64,000 bases of DNA from Desulfarculales bacterium UBA702. GTDB lineage: Bacteria; Desulfobacterota; Syntrophobacteria; Syntrophobacterales; Syntrophobacteraceae. A program made the position numbers and the translations under genes. Shown in pieces: positions 18,629 to 28,600 of this stretch (positions within the stretch are counted from its first letter, which is position 1; each line of letters begins with the position of its first letter). Location of the stretch: positions 1 through 64,000 of the forward strand of contig DBMI01000048.1 of the NCBI GenBank assembly GCA_002298165.1, read 5' to 3'. The notes below the pieces were generated by a model that searched no databases, was not told the origin of the DNA, and was given only the letters and a program-made list of their open reading frames with translations.

Positions 18629-19375
18629 TCAGGTGTTTTCTTCCATGGAAACAATCTTACGTATTTTTTCGAGATCTTCGGCAGTATCCACGGACTGTGA
18701 ATCGAATGGCGAGAGCGCGACAGCAATGGAAAAGCCGTTTTCGATCGCCCTAAGTTGTTCGAGTTTCTCGCTGGATTCCAGCTCCCCGGGCGGCAAGTTC
18801 GTGAACCGCCTAAGGAAACGGCGTCTATATGCGTAAAAACCAAGGTGCTTGAGGAAAGTGCTTTTTTCGCTTATGCCGTCCCGAAAGAAGGGGATGGGGG
18901 ACCGCGAAAAATATAGCGCCTTGCCTTTCCCGTCGGTAACCACTTTCACGCAGTTGGGGTCCAGGTGCTGTTCCCGGTTTGAACTGAGAAATGCCAGGGT
19001 TGCCATTTCCAGACCCGATGATGTTATCTCGCGCACCAGCACATCGACCATTGCCGGATCGAACAGCGGTTCGTCGCCCTGGACGTTTACAACGATGTCC
19101 TCATCGGCCAGTCCCAGCAGGTCGGCTGCTTCATCGAGCCTGTCCGTTCCGCTGGAGTGGTCGGACCGGGTGAGAACGCAACAGCCACCAAATGATTCCA
19201 CTGCCTGACAGATCCGGCTATCATCCGTTGCCACCACCACCTTTTGCACAAGTCCACAGCCCAGGGCACGTTCATAGACGCGCTGGATCATTGGCTTCCC
19301 GCCAATCTGCGCAAGAGGCTTGCCAGGGAGCCGTGTTGAGGCGTAACGTGCTGGGATTATTATAAAAATGTGCAT
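18629..19375 (-). CDS. kdsB: 3-deoxy-manno-octulosonate cytidylyltransferase
   Basis: A 248-residue CMP-Kdo synthetase of the usual length. The signature IIPARYASTRLPGKPLAQIG is at the N-terminus. GDEPLFDPAMVDVL and the catalytic region LYFSRSPIPFFRD follow, with HLGFYAYRRRFL near residue 180. It activates Kdo with CTP in the cytoplasm for lipid A core assembly, which marks the cell as Gram-negative. The start ATG has a weak ribosome site. It lies upstream of carA on the same strand, separated by the palindromes. Confidence 0.96.
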   Translation of the reverse strand: MHIFIIIPARYASTRLPGKPLAQIGGKPMIQRVYERALGCGLVQKVVVATDDSRICQAVESFGGCCVLTRSDHSSGTDRLDEAADLLGLADEDIVVNVQGDEPLFDPAMVDVLVREITSSGLEMATLAFLSSNREQHLDPNCVKVVTDGKGKALYFSRSPIPFFRDGISEKSTFLKHLGFYAYRRRFLRRFTNLPPGELESSEKLEQLRAIENGFSIAVALSPFDSQSVDTAEDLEKIRKIVSMEENT

Positions 19376-19635
19376 ACTTTCAGAAAACTACATCAGCAGG
19401 TGGAACGGTTTACTTTAACTCGTCATTCCCGAAACTGTCTTGGGGCGTGGCGTAATCGGGATTCCCAGATCGTATAAAGTGGGGGCAGCCCAAAACCCCT
19501 GCCCCGCAATATTTTGCTCTGTGAGGTATTTTTTCGACTGCTGCTTACCGGCCTTTTTGACGGGTGCAATACTATGCTAAACTTGTATCGGCATGCAATA
19601 GCGGACTTACATAAATCAAACAACGAGCGGCTTTC
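19376..19635. promoter_or_regulatory. Divergent intergenic region kdsB / glnE
   Basis: Contains an imperfect GC-rich inverted repeat at 19482-19505 (GGGGCAG ... CTGCCCC with a 10-nt centre) related in composition to the dispersed palindromes. The promoters of kdsB (minus) and glnE (plus) must lie here, but none stands out. Confidence 0.4.
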
Positions 19636-22365
19636 ATGACTGAGATCGAACACGTACGACGATGTTCGCAATACCTGGATATTATACTGCGAAACAACCC
19701 CGAATACGCCTCCTGGCTTTTCGACGAATGGCAGATCAAAAAGAAATATCCACTGACTGGGCTCTATTCCGAGTTGCAGCAATCAGCCTGCTCGGCGGCC
19801 TCTTTCAACGATCTGCTGTCAGTCTTCCGGCGCTTCAAACAGCGCCACTTTTTGAGGATCGGAGCAAGGGACCTGCTCGGCATGGCCGACCTGGCCGAAA
19901 CTACCGGGCAGCTCAGCGATCTGGCATCGGTTGCTCTGCAGATCGGGCTAAATACCCTTTCCTCGCACCCCGACTGGCTTACCCTCGGCGAAAGTGCCGG
20001 GGAATGGGAAAATATGAAAGAAGAGCTTTTCCTGGTGGTTCTCGGGCTGGGAAAACTTGGAGGGCACGAACTCAATTATGTATCCGATATCGATCTCATT
20101 TTCCTCCAGACCAACCTGGAAAACGAGGACCTGGGCCGCGGCAGGATTCTGGTCAGCCGTATCGCACACTGCCTTTCACGCTTGATCTCGGACAGGGTTG
20201 AGGGAGACCGCGTATTCAAGATCGATTTTCGTCTGCGCCCGCAGGGAAAGGACGGGATACTGGTACCCTCGATGGGCGCGGCTATCGAACACTACCTGCT
20301 CCACGGAGTTGCCTGGGAGCGGCAGATGCTTCTCAAATGCAGGCCTGTTGCAGGGGATCGCTCAGCCGGAAATGAGTTCCTGCGTGAGGTAAGACCGTTT
20401 GTATTTCGAAGATTTCTCGATTTCCAGGCCATAAACGAGCTGATGGCGATGCGCAACAAGATCTTGACCGAGGCTGTTCGTTTTGTGCCTGACTCAAAGC
20501 AATTTGACGTCAAGCTTGGCATAGGCGGAATAAGGGAAATAGAATTTCTGGTTCAGTCCATGCAACTTATCTACGGAGGCAGGCACCCCGAACTCGATGA
20601 GCCTAACACTTTGCGCTGCCTGGAGCGGCTCGAGGCGCTGGGCCTTTTCCCTGAGCAGACGGTTCGGGACTTGAGAAAGTCTTACATTTTCCTGCGAAAA
20701 GTCGAGCACTACATTCAACTCGATCAGAACCGTCAGACCCAGAAGCTTCCGCAGTCCGAAGATGCCAGACAGCGGTTGGTCCTGGCGATGGGGTTCGGCG
20801 ACAATGAGAAGGCCTTCCTAAAGGCTCTTGAAGAGCATTGTTTGACCACCAATGAACATTTCAGGGAGCTTTTCCAGGAAGCCTCCGTGGGAGATCAGGA
20901 GAGCGGACGGGATGCCGCGGGCGAGAGCGCTCCCGGAAAGGCCGTGGAACTCTTCCCCAATGGGGCATTATCAAGGCTGCGACAGACCCTGAAATCCCTC
21001 CCCGGTGCCGTGGCGAAAGAGATCTTGGACGCACCTGAAAAACTGGCCGAATCGGCGGAGCCGGAATTTCGCAAAAAAATGCTCCTGAGGCTCGACAATT
21101 ATTTTTCCAGCGTGGTCAGAAGGCCGGGGCTCATGAAGGTTTTCGGGACGGTAAAACCCTGGATTTCTCCGCTTTGCCGCGCTGTTGCATCCTCCGAGCT
21201 TTGCTTCAGCCTTCTTGCGCATAATCCGGGACTCATCGAGGGAATCGCTGTGCGGCAGGGAGGTTTTTCCGCGGCAGGCGAATGGGAGCCGGTAGCATCA
21301 GTTCTTATGGAAAGAGCGCACGATTACGAGCAAAAACTCGAATGGTTACGGCGGTTAAAGAATGAACGCATGCTCCAACTCATCATGGCGGACCTCGGAG
21401 GCGAAATTGGTTTTCCGACACTCGAAGCCGAGCTGACAATCCTTGCCGACTTCGTAATAGGAAACACTCTCGAAGCGGTTCGCCTCAACCTCGGCCTTGA
21501 TCCGGAACAGCCGGTTTCCATCATAGGAATGGGCAAGCTTGGCAGCCAAGAGATGAGCTACCACTCGGACCTCGACCTCGTCTTTGTCTACGAACCCGCA
21601 GAAGGCACGGACGAAGAGCAGATCCCGGCTCACCTTGTAAGACTTATCCAGCGCTTTATGAACATGCTGAACACACCTCTCCAGGACGGCCCCGGATACG
21701 CCGTCGATGCCCGCCTGCGCCCGACCGGAAACTACGGCCCCCTGGTAGTTACTAGAAAGTCCTGGCTCGACTACTACACGAAAGAGGCGGATATCTGGGA
21801 AATCCAGGCCCTTTTACGCGCAAGGCATGTCGCAGGAGACGAATCACTGGGCCGGTGGGTTGAAGAAAAGGCGGAGCAAATCTGCTCTGCGCCCAGGAGC
21901 GAAGAGGATGTCTGGCCCCGGATTTGCCACCTGCGGGAAAGAATGGAAAAGGAAAGGGGCCAGGAGAGCGCCGAAGAAATCGACCTGAAATTGGGGCTGG
22001 GAGGACTTGCGGATATAGAATTCCTCGTCCAGGGGAACCTGCTTGTTGCCGGCCGATTCCATCTCCCGTCAATATTGCGTTCGGTAAGGCGCGCGGTTTC
22101 GGAATTCCTCAAAAACATTCCGCAAATGAAGGGAAAAGAATCGGAAATAGAAGCCGCATTTACTGCCATGCGCGCCCTGGACCATAGGCTGCGCCTTCAC
22201 ACCAATGCAGCCTCCGGAAAGATCGAAGCGGCAGATTTCGAGGCCATGAAATCCTTCGGCTTATGGCCGCCCGGCCAAGAGCACCGATCAATCGAGACCT
22301 GGCAGGACCTTCTGCGTCTAAGGCGGGAGGTGCGGGGGATTTTCAGGGAGTTTTGCAAGACTTAG
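19636..22365 (+). CDS. glnE: Bifunctional glutamine synthetase adenylyltransferase/adenylyl-removing enzyme
   Basis: A 909-residue GlnE with both nucleotidyltransferase halves intact. The first is LGLGKLGGHELNYVSDIDLI with metal aspartates D151 and D153. The second is IGMGKLGSQEMSYHSDLDLV with D645 and D647. Each half also has the KLGIGGIREIEFLVQ or KLGLGGLADIEFLVQ motif. GlnE adenylylates glutamine synthetase when nitrogen is plentiful and removes AMP when it is scarce, directed by PII. Its complete active sites contrast with the degenerate GlnD-like protein in the same window. The ATG at 19636 has a poor ribosome site. It is followed by a toxin-antitoxin pair with its own promoter. Confidence 0.95.
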   Translation: MTEIEHVRRCSQYLDIILRNNPEYASWLFDEWQIKKKYPLTGLYSELQQSACSAASFNDLLSVFRRFKQRHFLRIGARDLLGMADLAETTGQLSDLASVALQIGLNTLSSHPDWLTLGESAGEWENMKEELFLVVLGLGKLGGHELNYVSDIDLIFLQTNLENEDLGRGRILVSRIAHCLSRLISDRVEGDRVFKIDFRLRPQGKDGILVPSMGAAIEHYLLHGVAWERQMLLKCRPVAGDRSAGNEFLREVRPFVFRRFLDFQAINELMAMRNKILTEAVRFVPDSKQFDVKLGIGGIREIEFLVQSMQLIYGGRHPELDEPNTLRCLERLEALGLFPEQTVRDLRKSYIFLRKVEHYIQLDQNRQTQKLPQSEDARQRLVLAMGFGDNEKAFLKALEEHCLTTNEHFRELFQEASVGDQESGRDAAGESAPGKAVELFPNGALSRLRQTLKSLPGAVAKEILDAPEKLAESAEPEFRKKMLLRLDNYFSSVVRRPGLMKVFGTVKPWISPLCRAVASSELCFSLLAHNPGLIEGIAVRQGGFSAAGEWEPVASVLMERAHDYEQKLEWLRRLKNERMLQLIMADLGGEIGFPTLEAELTILADFVIGNTLEAVRLNLGLDPEQPVSIIGMGKLGSQEMSYHSDLDLVFVYEPAEGTDEEQIPAHLVRLIQRFMNMLNTPLQDGPGYAVDARLRPTGNYGPLVVTRKSWLDYYTKEADIWEIQALLRARHVAGDESLGRWVEEKAEQICSAPRSEEDVWPRICHLRERMEKERGQESAEEIDLKLGLGGLADIEFLVQGNLLVAGRFHLPSILRSVRRAVSEFLKNIPQMKGKESEIEAAFTAMRALDHRLRLHTNAASGKIEAADFEAMKSFGLWPPGQEHRSIETWQDLLRLRREVRGIFREFCKT

Positions 22366-22403
22366 TTGGACTTTACTTTTTTATAGATTTCCGAAAAAGG
22401 ATC

Positions 22404-22454
22404 TTGAAGGACAGGGTGTCGATGTGTATAGTTATACACAAACCGAGGTGTATA
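22404..22454 (+). promoter_or_regulatory. vapBC promoter and operator
   Basis: TTGAAG (22404-22409) and TATAGT (22427-22432) form a promoter with a 17-bp spacer. An 18-bp palindrome at 22423-22440, arms TGTGTATA and TATACACA around GT, covers the -10 box. A third half-site GTGTATA at 22448-22454 runs into the antitoxin start codon. This is the arrangement expected for autorepression by a VapB or VapBC complex. Confidence 0.75.
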
Positions 22455-22654
22455 TGAGGACCAACATTGACTTAGACGAGGAATTAGTGCGGGAAGCCCT
22501 GCAAGTCTCCGGAGCCAAAACCAAAAAGGAACTGGTCAATCTTGCGCTAAGGGAGTTTCTCGAAAACAGGCGGCGGCTTAGCCTCCTGGACCTTGAGGGC
22601 CGGATCGAGTTTGCTGAAGGTTACAATTATAAGGATATGAGGCGCCAAACATGA
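22454..22654 (+). CDS. VapB-type antitoxin
   Basis: A 66-residue protein (ATG at 22454) beginning MRTNIDLDEELVREALQVSG, the ribbon-helix-helix/AbrB-like DNA-binding start of the VapB family that includes MRTTI-type antitoxins. The C-terminal part ELVNLALREFLENRRRLSLL and the tail containing GRIEFAEGYNYKDMRR would wrap the toxin. It overlaps the toxin start by four bases (ATGA). The palindrome upstream is its likely binding site. An in-frame GTG at 22424 lies inside that palindrome and is unlikely to be used. Confidence 0.88.
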   Translation: MRTNIDLDEELVREALQVSGAKTKKELVNLALREFLENRRRLSLLDLEGRIEFAEGYNYKDMRRQT

Positions 22655-23052
22655 TCCTGGTGGATACCTCCGTGCTCATAAACTTTTTCAAAGGAGAAAT
22701 GACGCCCCATGAAAGATATTTCAAGACCATATTAGAGCGGAGAATCCCTTTTGGGATCACTTCTGTGATCTACCAGGAAGTCCTCCAAGGCGCTAAATCA
22801 GAGCGCGAATACCTTTACCTCAAAAGATATCTGAGTACCCAAAATTTCTATCATCCAAAGGATCCGCTACACTCCTATGCATCTGCTGCCCACATCTATC
22901 TATTGTGCAGAAGAAAGGGTTTAACTGTCCGGAGCACGATAGACTGCCTGATCGCTCAGGTAGCAATCGAGCACAATTTAATGCTTCTTCACAATGACAG
23001 AGATTTTGATGCAATTGGGGAGGTCGTTCCCCTGAAATGGCCCTCGATCTGA
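22651..23052 (+). CDS. VapC-type PIN-domain ribonuclease toxin
   Basis: A 133-residue PIN domain with all expected acidic residues: D5 in ILVDTSVL, E43 in YQEVLQG, D98 in STIDCLIA, and D116/D118 in HNDRDFD. PIN toxins cut specific tRNAs or rRNA and are neutralised by the VapB encoded just before. The four-base start/stop overlap indicates translational coupling. The full active site suggests a working toxin. Confidence 0.9.
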   Translation: MILVDTSVLINFFKGEMTPHERYFKTILERRIPFGITSVIYQEVLQGAKSEREYLYLKRYLSTQNFYHPKDPLHSYASAAHIYLLCRRKGLTVRSTIDCLIAQVAIEHNLMLLHNDRDFDAIGEVVPLKWPSI

Positions 23053-23083
23053 TCGCCCATCAATGATCTGGTGAAAATTACTT

Positions 23084-23287
23084 CTATTTGTTATTGATCC
23101 TGGTAAAAATCCTCGCACCTTCCGATAATTCTCCGTCAAGCCCCACTGTGAAGCCGTTTTCGTCCACGACGAGGATCGCCCCTTTCATCGCCGCCGTATA
23201 GATGGCCTGGTCGATGGCGATCAGGGCATGCTTGACCTTCATGCCGCGGTAGATTTGGACCTTGTTGCCGTTTACGAATACCTCCAT
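23084..23287 (-). CDS. Small uncharacterised protein, possible beta-grasp fold, coupled to the 5'-nucleotidase
   Basis: A 67-residue protein: MEVFVNGNKVQIYRGMKVKH, a middle helix ALIAIDQAIYTAAMKGAILV, and a final GLDGELSEGARIFTR. The pattern of strand, turn, strand, helix, and a late gap-G-x-L-x-x-G-x-x-I is reminiscent of ThiS/MoaD-like beta-grasp proteins, but there is no C-terminal Gly-Gly. I do not recognise the family. Its ATG lies one base after the stop codon of the secreted 5'-nucleotidase gene on the same strand, so the two are almost certainly co-translated. It has no signal peptide, unlike its partner. Confidence 0.7.
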   Translation of the reverse strand: MEVFVNGNKVQIYRGMKVKHALIAIDQAIYTAAMKGAILVVDENGFTVGLDGELSEGARIFTRINNK

Positions 23288-23288
23288 G

Positions 23289-24857
23289 CTAATTTCCGGA
23301 AGGTCCTTCCTTTTTCTTGAAGGTTATCCTGCCCTGGGTGCGGGTCTCTATGGGCGAGTGTTTTTTAATGTACTCGGAAACGGCATCCCGGAGGTTCGAG
23401 CCGATCACGGGGTTACGGCCCTGGGTAAAGTCGGTGAACCGGTCTCCCCCGGCTGCAAGGAAATCATTGGTGGTGACTCGATAGGAAGCGGCAGGGTCCA
23501 GCGGTTTTTCGTCAATAATTATCGAGACGATCTTTGATCCATCGGGACCGGAAGGATCATATTCCACCTTCAGTCCGGAGATCTGAAGAATTTTATCAGT
23601 ATCTATGCAGTGTTCGAGAAGGTTTTTCACCTGCTCCCCGGTCAGATCCATTGAAACGAGCAAATTATCGAATGGCAGGACGGTGTAGATCGCCTCAAGC
23701 GTGATGGGCCCCTGGAGGATGTCTCCACGGATGCCGCCGCCATTTTGAAAGGCGATTTGCGCTCCGGTGGACTCGCGCATTGCATCGGCTATGAGGTCAC
23801 CGATATTAGATTCCTCCCGTGCCTGCCGGACCAGGTCGACTGATGTGTTCCCAGCCACCCTGGAAAATTCGCCCCTGACCTTTGATTCATATTTTTCGAC
23901 GATCTTGGCTGCTCCAGGGTCTGATTTCGCCTTGGGGCCGGCTTTGACGAGTTCCAGCTCGTTCTTTTGGGTATACTTTAAAATCTTCCCGCCGGCCGGA
24001 TCGAAATAAATGTCCAGCACTCCGAGATATTCCCCATAGCATCCTGCCTGTACGATTATCGTGCCGGCTTCGATTACCGGGTTATGCACGACAGTGTGGC
24101 TGTGGCCGCCGACAATGACGTCAATTCCGGGAACCGCCGCCGCCAGTTTGCGGTCCTCGTCTAGCCCAAGATGCGAGAGCACGACAATTAGTGCCGCACC
24201 TTTGGCGCGAACCTCTTTGATAAGAGACGGCAGCACGGATTCCGGACTGGAGATCGCAAGACCCGCAAGGTTTCCGGGCTTAGTGGTGTATTGAGTCTCG
24301 GGCGTGGTTAGCCCGATAATACCGATTGGGATGTCCTTCCTCTTTATGATTATCCAGGGCTTGACGCTGTCGAAGTACTTTCCGTCCCCTCCGGTAATGT
24401 TCGCTGAGAGGACCGGAAATGCTGCAGATGCTATAATCTCACGCAAAACGTCCTGTCCCCAGTCGAATTCATGGTTCCCGAGAGCCATGGCGTCGAATTT
24501 GAGGTAATTCATAACTTCAATCACCGAGCGGCCGTGGAACAGGTTCGATTCGGGTGTGCCCTGAAACATGTCGCCGGCTGAAAGCAGCAGGGCACCGCCG
24601 GGGTTTGCCGCACGCTCGTGCTTTATCATCTCGGAGAAATAAGCCGCGCCACTCACGGGTTGGTCGCCCGTGCTTTTGTTTACGAACGGGATGATGTGGC
24701 CGTGGGTGTCGTTGAGGTGAAGGATGGTGATCTTTACGCCGGACTGTTCTCCGGGAGCGGCAAAGGCCTGGGAAAACAGTAACAGGACGAGGAGGAGGCT
24801 GAAGAGAACCCACCCGGAAGAGTGACACCCTGGGCGCTTAAATTTTGCTGCTCGCAT
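23289..24857 (-). CDS. Secreted bifunctional 5'-nucleotidase / UDP-sugar-type metallophosphatase
   Basis: A 522-residue protein. After a signal peptide (hydrophobic WVLFSLLLVLLLFSQAFA) comes the metallophosphatase domain: ILHLNDTHGHI, SAGDMFQGTPESN, GNHEFDWG and GGHSHT hold the metal ligands. The C-terminal 5'-nucleotidase domain has FQNGGGIRGDI for substrate stacking and TNDFLAAGGDRFTDF near its end. The family removes phosphate from nucleotides in the periplasm for salvage. The ATG at 24857 was chosen because it places the signal peptide at the N-terminus; an upstream in-frame start at 24935 overlaps the hydrolase gene. It lies between the hydrolase gene (74 bp gap) and the small coupled protein. 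Confidence 0.92.
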   Translation of the reverse strand: MRAAKFKRPGCHSSGWVLFSLLLVLLLFSQAFAAPGEQSGVKITILHLNDTHGHIIPFVNKSTGDQPVSGAAYFSEMIKHERAANPGGALLLSAGDMFQGTPESNLFHGRSVIEVMNYLKFDAMALGNHEFDWGQDVLREIIASAAFPVLSANITGGDGKYFDSVKPWIIIKRKDIPIGIIGLTTPETQYTTKPGNLAGLAISSPESVLPSLIKEVRAKGAALIVVLSHLGLDEDRKLAAAVPGIDVIVGGHSHTVVHNPVIEAGTIIVQAGCYGEYLGVLDIYFDPAGGKILKYTQKNELELVKAGPKAKSDPGAAKIVEKYESKVRGEFSRVAGNTSVDLVRQAREESNIGDLIADAMRESTGAQIAFQNGGGIRGDILQGPITLEAIYTVLPFDNLLVSMDLTGEQVKNLLEHCIDTDKILQISGLKVEYDPSGPDGSKIVSIIIDEKPLDPAASYRVTTNDFLAAGGDRFTDFTQGRNPVIGSNLRDAVSEYIKKHSPIETRTQGRITFKKKEGPSGN

Positions 24858-24931
24858 ACTCCTGCCTTTCGAGGTGGCATGTAGGTTTATACAAAAATGG
24901 GAAATGCTGTATGCACCATGGGAGATCCCAA

Positions 24932-25642
24932 TCACAGATACTTAGAAAACCAGTCAAGACTGAGCTTTATTGCGGTCTGCCTAAGGGAGTCATCCAGGAA
25001 ACGGTGATCCGCATTTCGCATCACGACAAGTTCCTTGGGGTCCTTTATGCGGCGGTAGATCTCTATCGAGCTTTTCCAGGGAACAACCTCGTCCTGGCGA
25101 CCGTGGACGAGGAGGACTCGTTTGGCCGCTCCGATGTGGTGGAGGCTTTTGGGTTCTCCCAGGCTAAGACCGCCCGGAAAAAGCCGGGACAGTTCGTCCA
25201 TCCCTGCTTCAGCACGGTCGAGTCTCGAAATATCGAAGGGTGCGGCCCAGGAAACAACTGCACCCGTGGATTCAGGATCTTCCTCTGCCGCAAGAACGGA
25301 GAGAAATCCGCCAAGGCTCGACCCAAGCAGGCCGGTCCGCCCGTCCGACCAGGGCTGAGTGCGTGCAAAGGCCAGGGCATGTTTAAGGTCCAGCCTTCTT
25401 GCGCCAATCAGGCTGTCTTGTCTTTGAGCGCTTTCACCGCAGCCGGAAAAGTCGAATCTCAGGACGCAAAAGCCCGCAGCGCTCATCTGAGTTCCGATCT
25501 CGAGATACTTAGGGCTGTCCTTATAGCTAAGAAGCCCGTGACAGCAAATGATAACCGGGGCAGGGGTCTTTTGGGGCAGGTGCACGGCAGCAGCGAGGCT
25601 GATTCCGTCGGCTTCGATTCGAAGTTGATGCCCGTTTGCCAT
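24932..25642 (-). CDS. Alpha/beta hydrolase
   Basis: A 236-residue cytoplasmic alpha/beta hydrolase of the serine-aminopeptidase/esterase group. The oxyanion region is IICCHGLLSYKDSPKY. The nucleophile elbow is GLLGSSLGGF. The acid is in LLVHGRQDEVVPW and the histidine in MRNADHRFLDD. All triad residues are present. The substrate cannot be told from sequence; such proteins act on short esters or peptides. GAGGAG lies before the ATG at 25642. It is upstream of the nucleotidase gene and 18 bp downstream of the RND permease stop, so one long minus-strand unit is possible. Confidence 0.87.
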   Translation of the reverse strand: MANGHQLRIEADGISLAAAVHLPQKTPAPVIICCHGLLSYKDSPKYLEIGTQMSAAGFCVLRFDFSGCGESAQRQDSLIGARRLDLKHALAFARTQPWSDGRTGLLGSSLGGFLSVLAAEEDPESTGAVVSWAAPFDISRLDRAEAGMDELSRLFPGGLSLGEPKSLHHIGAAKRVLLVHGRQDEVVPWKSSIEIYRRIKDPKELVVMRNADHRFLDDSLRQTAIKLSLDWFSKYL

Positions 25643-25659
25643 TAGCGCTCCTCGATCGG

Positions 25660-28600
25660 CTACTTAGCCGCTATTGTCGGCCGGGTTTGCTCTGCCTCGA
25701 CGCCACCGGGCAGGGCAGGCTTTTTTCGCGAACCGCGGGAGAATCCGCGCAGCCACTGGACAAATGATTCCATGTAGATATAGACAACCGGAGTTATATA
25801 CAGGGTAAGAAGCTGCGAAAGTATTAGCCCCCCGACTACCGCAAGGCCGAGAGGTCGGCGCGCCTCGGCCCCCGCCCCGATGCCCATCGCAATCGGCAGC
25901 GTTCCCATAAGGGCCGCCATAGTGGTCATCATTATAGGCCGGAATCGCAGGAGGCATCCTTCGAAAATTGCGTCCGACGGAGACTTTCCCTCGGACCTCT
26001 GGGCTCCGAGGGCGAAGTCGATCATCATGATTGCGTTCTTCTTTACGATCCCCACAAGCATGATAATCCCGACGAAGGCGTAAATGCTAAGGTCAACCCG
26101 GAAAATCAAAAGGGTGAGAAGTGCTCCCACGCCGGCTGAGGGCAGTCCCGAAAGGATGGTCAGCGGATGGATGAAACTCTCGTAGAGGATTCCAAGCACC
26201 ATATAGATGACGAGAACCGCCAGTACGAGCAGCACCCATAGTCCCTTCATCGAGGACTGGAACTGCTGTGCCGTACCCTGGAAGTTGGCCGAGAGGGTGG
26301 ATGGAAGCCGCAGTTCGCTCGTGGCCTTCTGGATCTTCGATACCGCATCGCCGAGCGCGACGCCGGGCCTAAGGTTAAACGAGATCGTCACCGAGGCGAA
26401 CTGGCCGGTGTGATTCACGGTAAGCGGGCCTACACGTTGCGTCAGGGTTGCGATGCTGTCGCATGGCACCAGCTTGCCGCCGGCCGAGCGGATGTAGAGA
26501 GATGAGAGTGAAGAGGGCTCGGTTTGATAGTCGTGTTCAACTTCCATGATTACCTGATATTGATTTATCGGGGTGTAGATCGTAGACACCTGCCGGGAAC
26601 CATAGGCGCTGTAGAGTGCATTTTCGACCTGTTCGGCCGAGATCCCGAGGGCATTCGCCTTGTCGCGGTCGATGTTCACCATCACCTCGGGATTGGCGAT
26701 TTGCATGTCCGTTGTAACATCCTGCAGATCGTCCAGAGACTTGAATTTGGATTCGAGCAGGGGGGCATATTTATAGAGGTCCTTAACGTCAGTGCCCTGG
26801 AGAGTATACTGGTACTGGCCCTTCGAAACCCGGCCGCCTATCTGGATAACCGGTGGATTTTGCATCACGACGGTAAGGCCCGGTATTTCGGCAACCTTCT
26901 GTCGAAGCCTTTGAATGACTTCCACCACGCCTTCGCGCTCTTTGGGGTTCTTCAAATGTATGAACATTCGCCCGGTGTTGCCGGTCGGACTCATTCCGGT
27001 CGCACCCGCCGCGGCCATGAAGCCCTCGATCGCGGGATCGTCGCGTACCACCTCGATTGCCGCCCTCTGGCGCTGCACCATGGCATCGAACGATATGCCC
27101 TGCGCGGCTTCAGTAGCGGCATTGATCTGGCTGGTGTCCTGCCCCGGTATGAAATCTTTGGGGACGATGTAGAAAAGAAAAATTGTGACAAATATAAGTG
27201 CGAGCGAGAGTGTAAAAACAAACCGGTGATGATTTAGCGCCCTGCGGAGCGTCCATTCGTATAACCGCAGCATACCCTGGAAAACGCGCTCGGAAATATC
27301 GAAAATCCTGCCGGTTCGAGAATTCCCATTGTGTCCGTTACTTTTCAGAAAGCGGCTGCACAGCATAGGCGAGAGCGTCAGCGAAACGAAGCCCGAGACA
27401 AGGATTGCTACGCCTATAGTGACCGCGAATTCCCTGAAAAGTCGTCCCAGAATCCCGCCCATGAAAAGAAGCGGTATAAAAACGGCTGCAAGCGACAGGG
27501 TCATTGAAACGATCGTGAAACCGATTTCGCGTGATCCGTCAAGGGCGGCCTGTAGATTACTCTTTCCCATTTCCAGGTGCCGGAAGATATTTTCGAGCAT
27601 GACTATCGCGTCATCGACGACGAATCCGACGCACAGCGTCAAGGCCATCAGAGAGAGATTATCAAGGCTGAATCCAAGCGGCTGCATTACCGCAAAGGTG
27701 CCGATTATCGACATCGGAAGGGCTAAGCTGGGGATGATCGTCGCTGAAACGTTTCGCAGAAAGAGGAAAATCACCAGCACGACCAGGGCGATGCTGAGAT
27801 AAAGGGTAAACTTCACGTCCTCTATTGAGTCGCGGATGGTCTCGGAACGGTCATACAGGATATCGAGGTTGATGGATTCCGGCATCTGGGCGCGAAAATA
27901 GGGGAGGAGCTGCTTTATCGATTCGACAACTTCGACGGTATTTGTGCCGGGTTGGCGCTGAACGGCAAGGGTGATCGCCCGCGAGCTTTTCTCCCGTGTG
28001 CTGTACCAGGCCGCGATCTTGTTGTTTTCAACGCTGTCGACCACGCTCCCGAGGTCCTGCAGCCTGACCGGCGAGCCGTTCCTGTAGGCAACTATCTGGC
28101 CGCGGTAGGCGGCGGCCTTTGTGAGCTGCCCGGAAGCCTGAATCGTAAAAGCCCTGTTGCTGCCATATAGCGTCCCGGTCGGCAGATTGACGTTGGCTTT
28201 CGAGACAGCGGCCTCGACCTCATCTATGCCTATTCCCATCGAGCGCAACGCATCGGGGTTTACCCGCACGCGCACGGCGAATTTTTGCGATCCGAATACC
28301 TGAACCTGCGCAACACCGCTTATCATGGATATTCGCTGCGCAAGAAGCGTCTGGGCGTATTCATCAACGGTGGAAAGTGGGAGGATCGGCGAGCTGAGCG
28401 CAAGATAGAGAACGGGCTGATCGGCCGGATTAACCTTGCGGAAATAGGGTGGTGTGGGCATATCGGCCGGCAGCAGGCGCTGGGACTTAGATATGGCCGT
28501 CTGAATATCCTGGGCGGCCCCGTCTATGTTGCGCTCCAGCGTGAACTGCAGCGTTATCCTGCTAACCCCCTGCGCGCTGTAGGAAGTCATCGAGTCCAGG

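Noticed and set aside
24845..25645. 266-codon open frame opposite the hydrolase gene
   Set aside because: The hydrolase on the minus strand has a full catalytic triad and a good ribosome site; this is its shadow.
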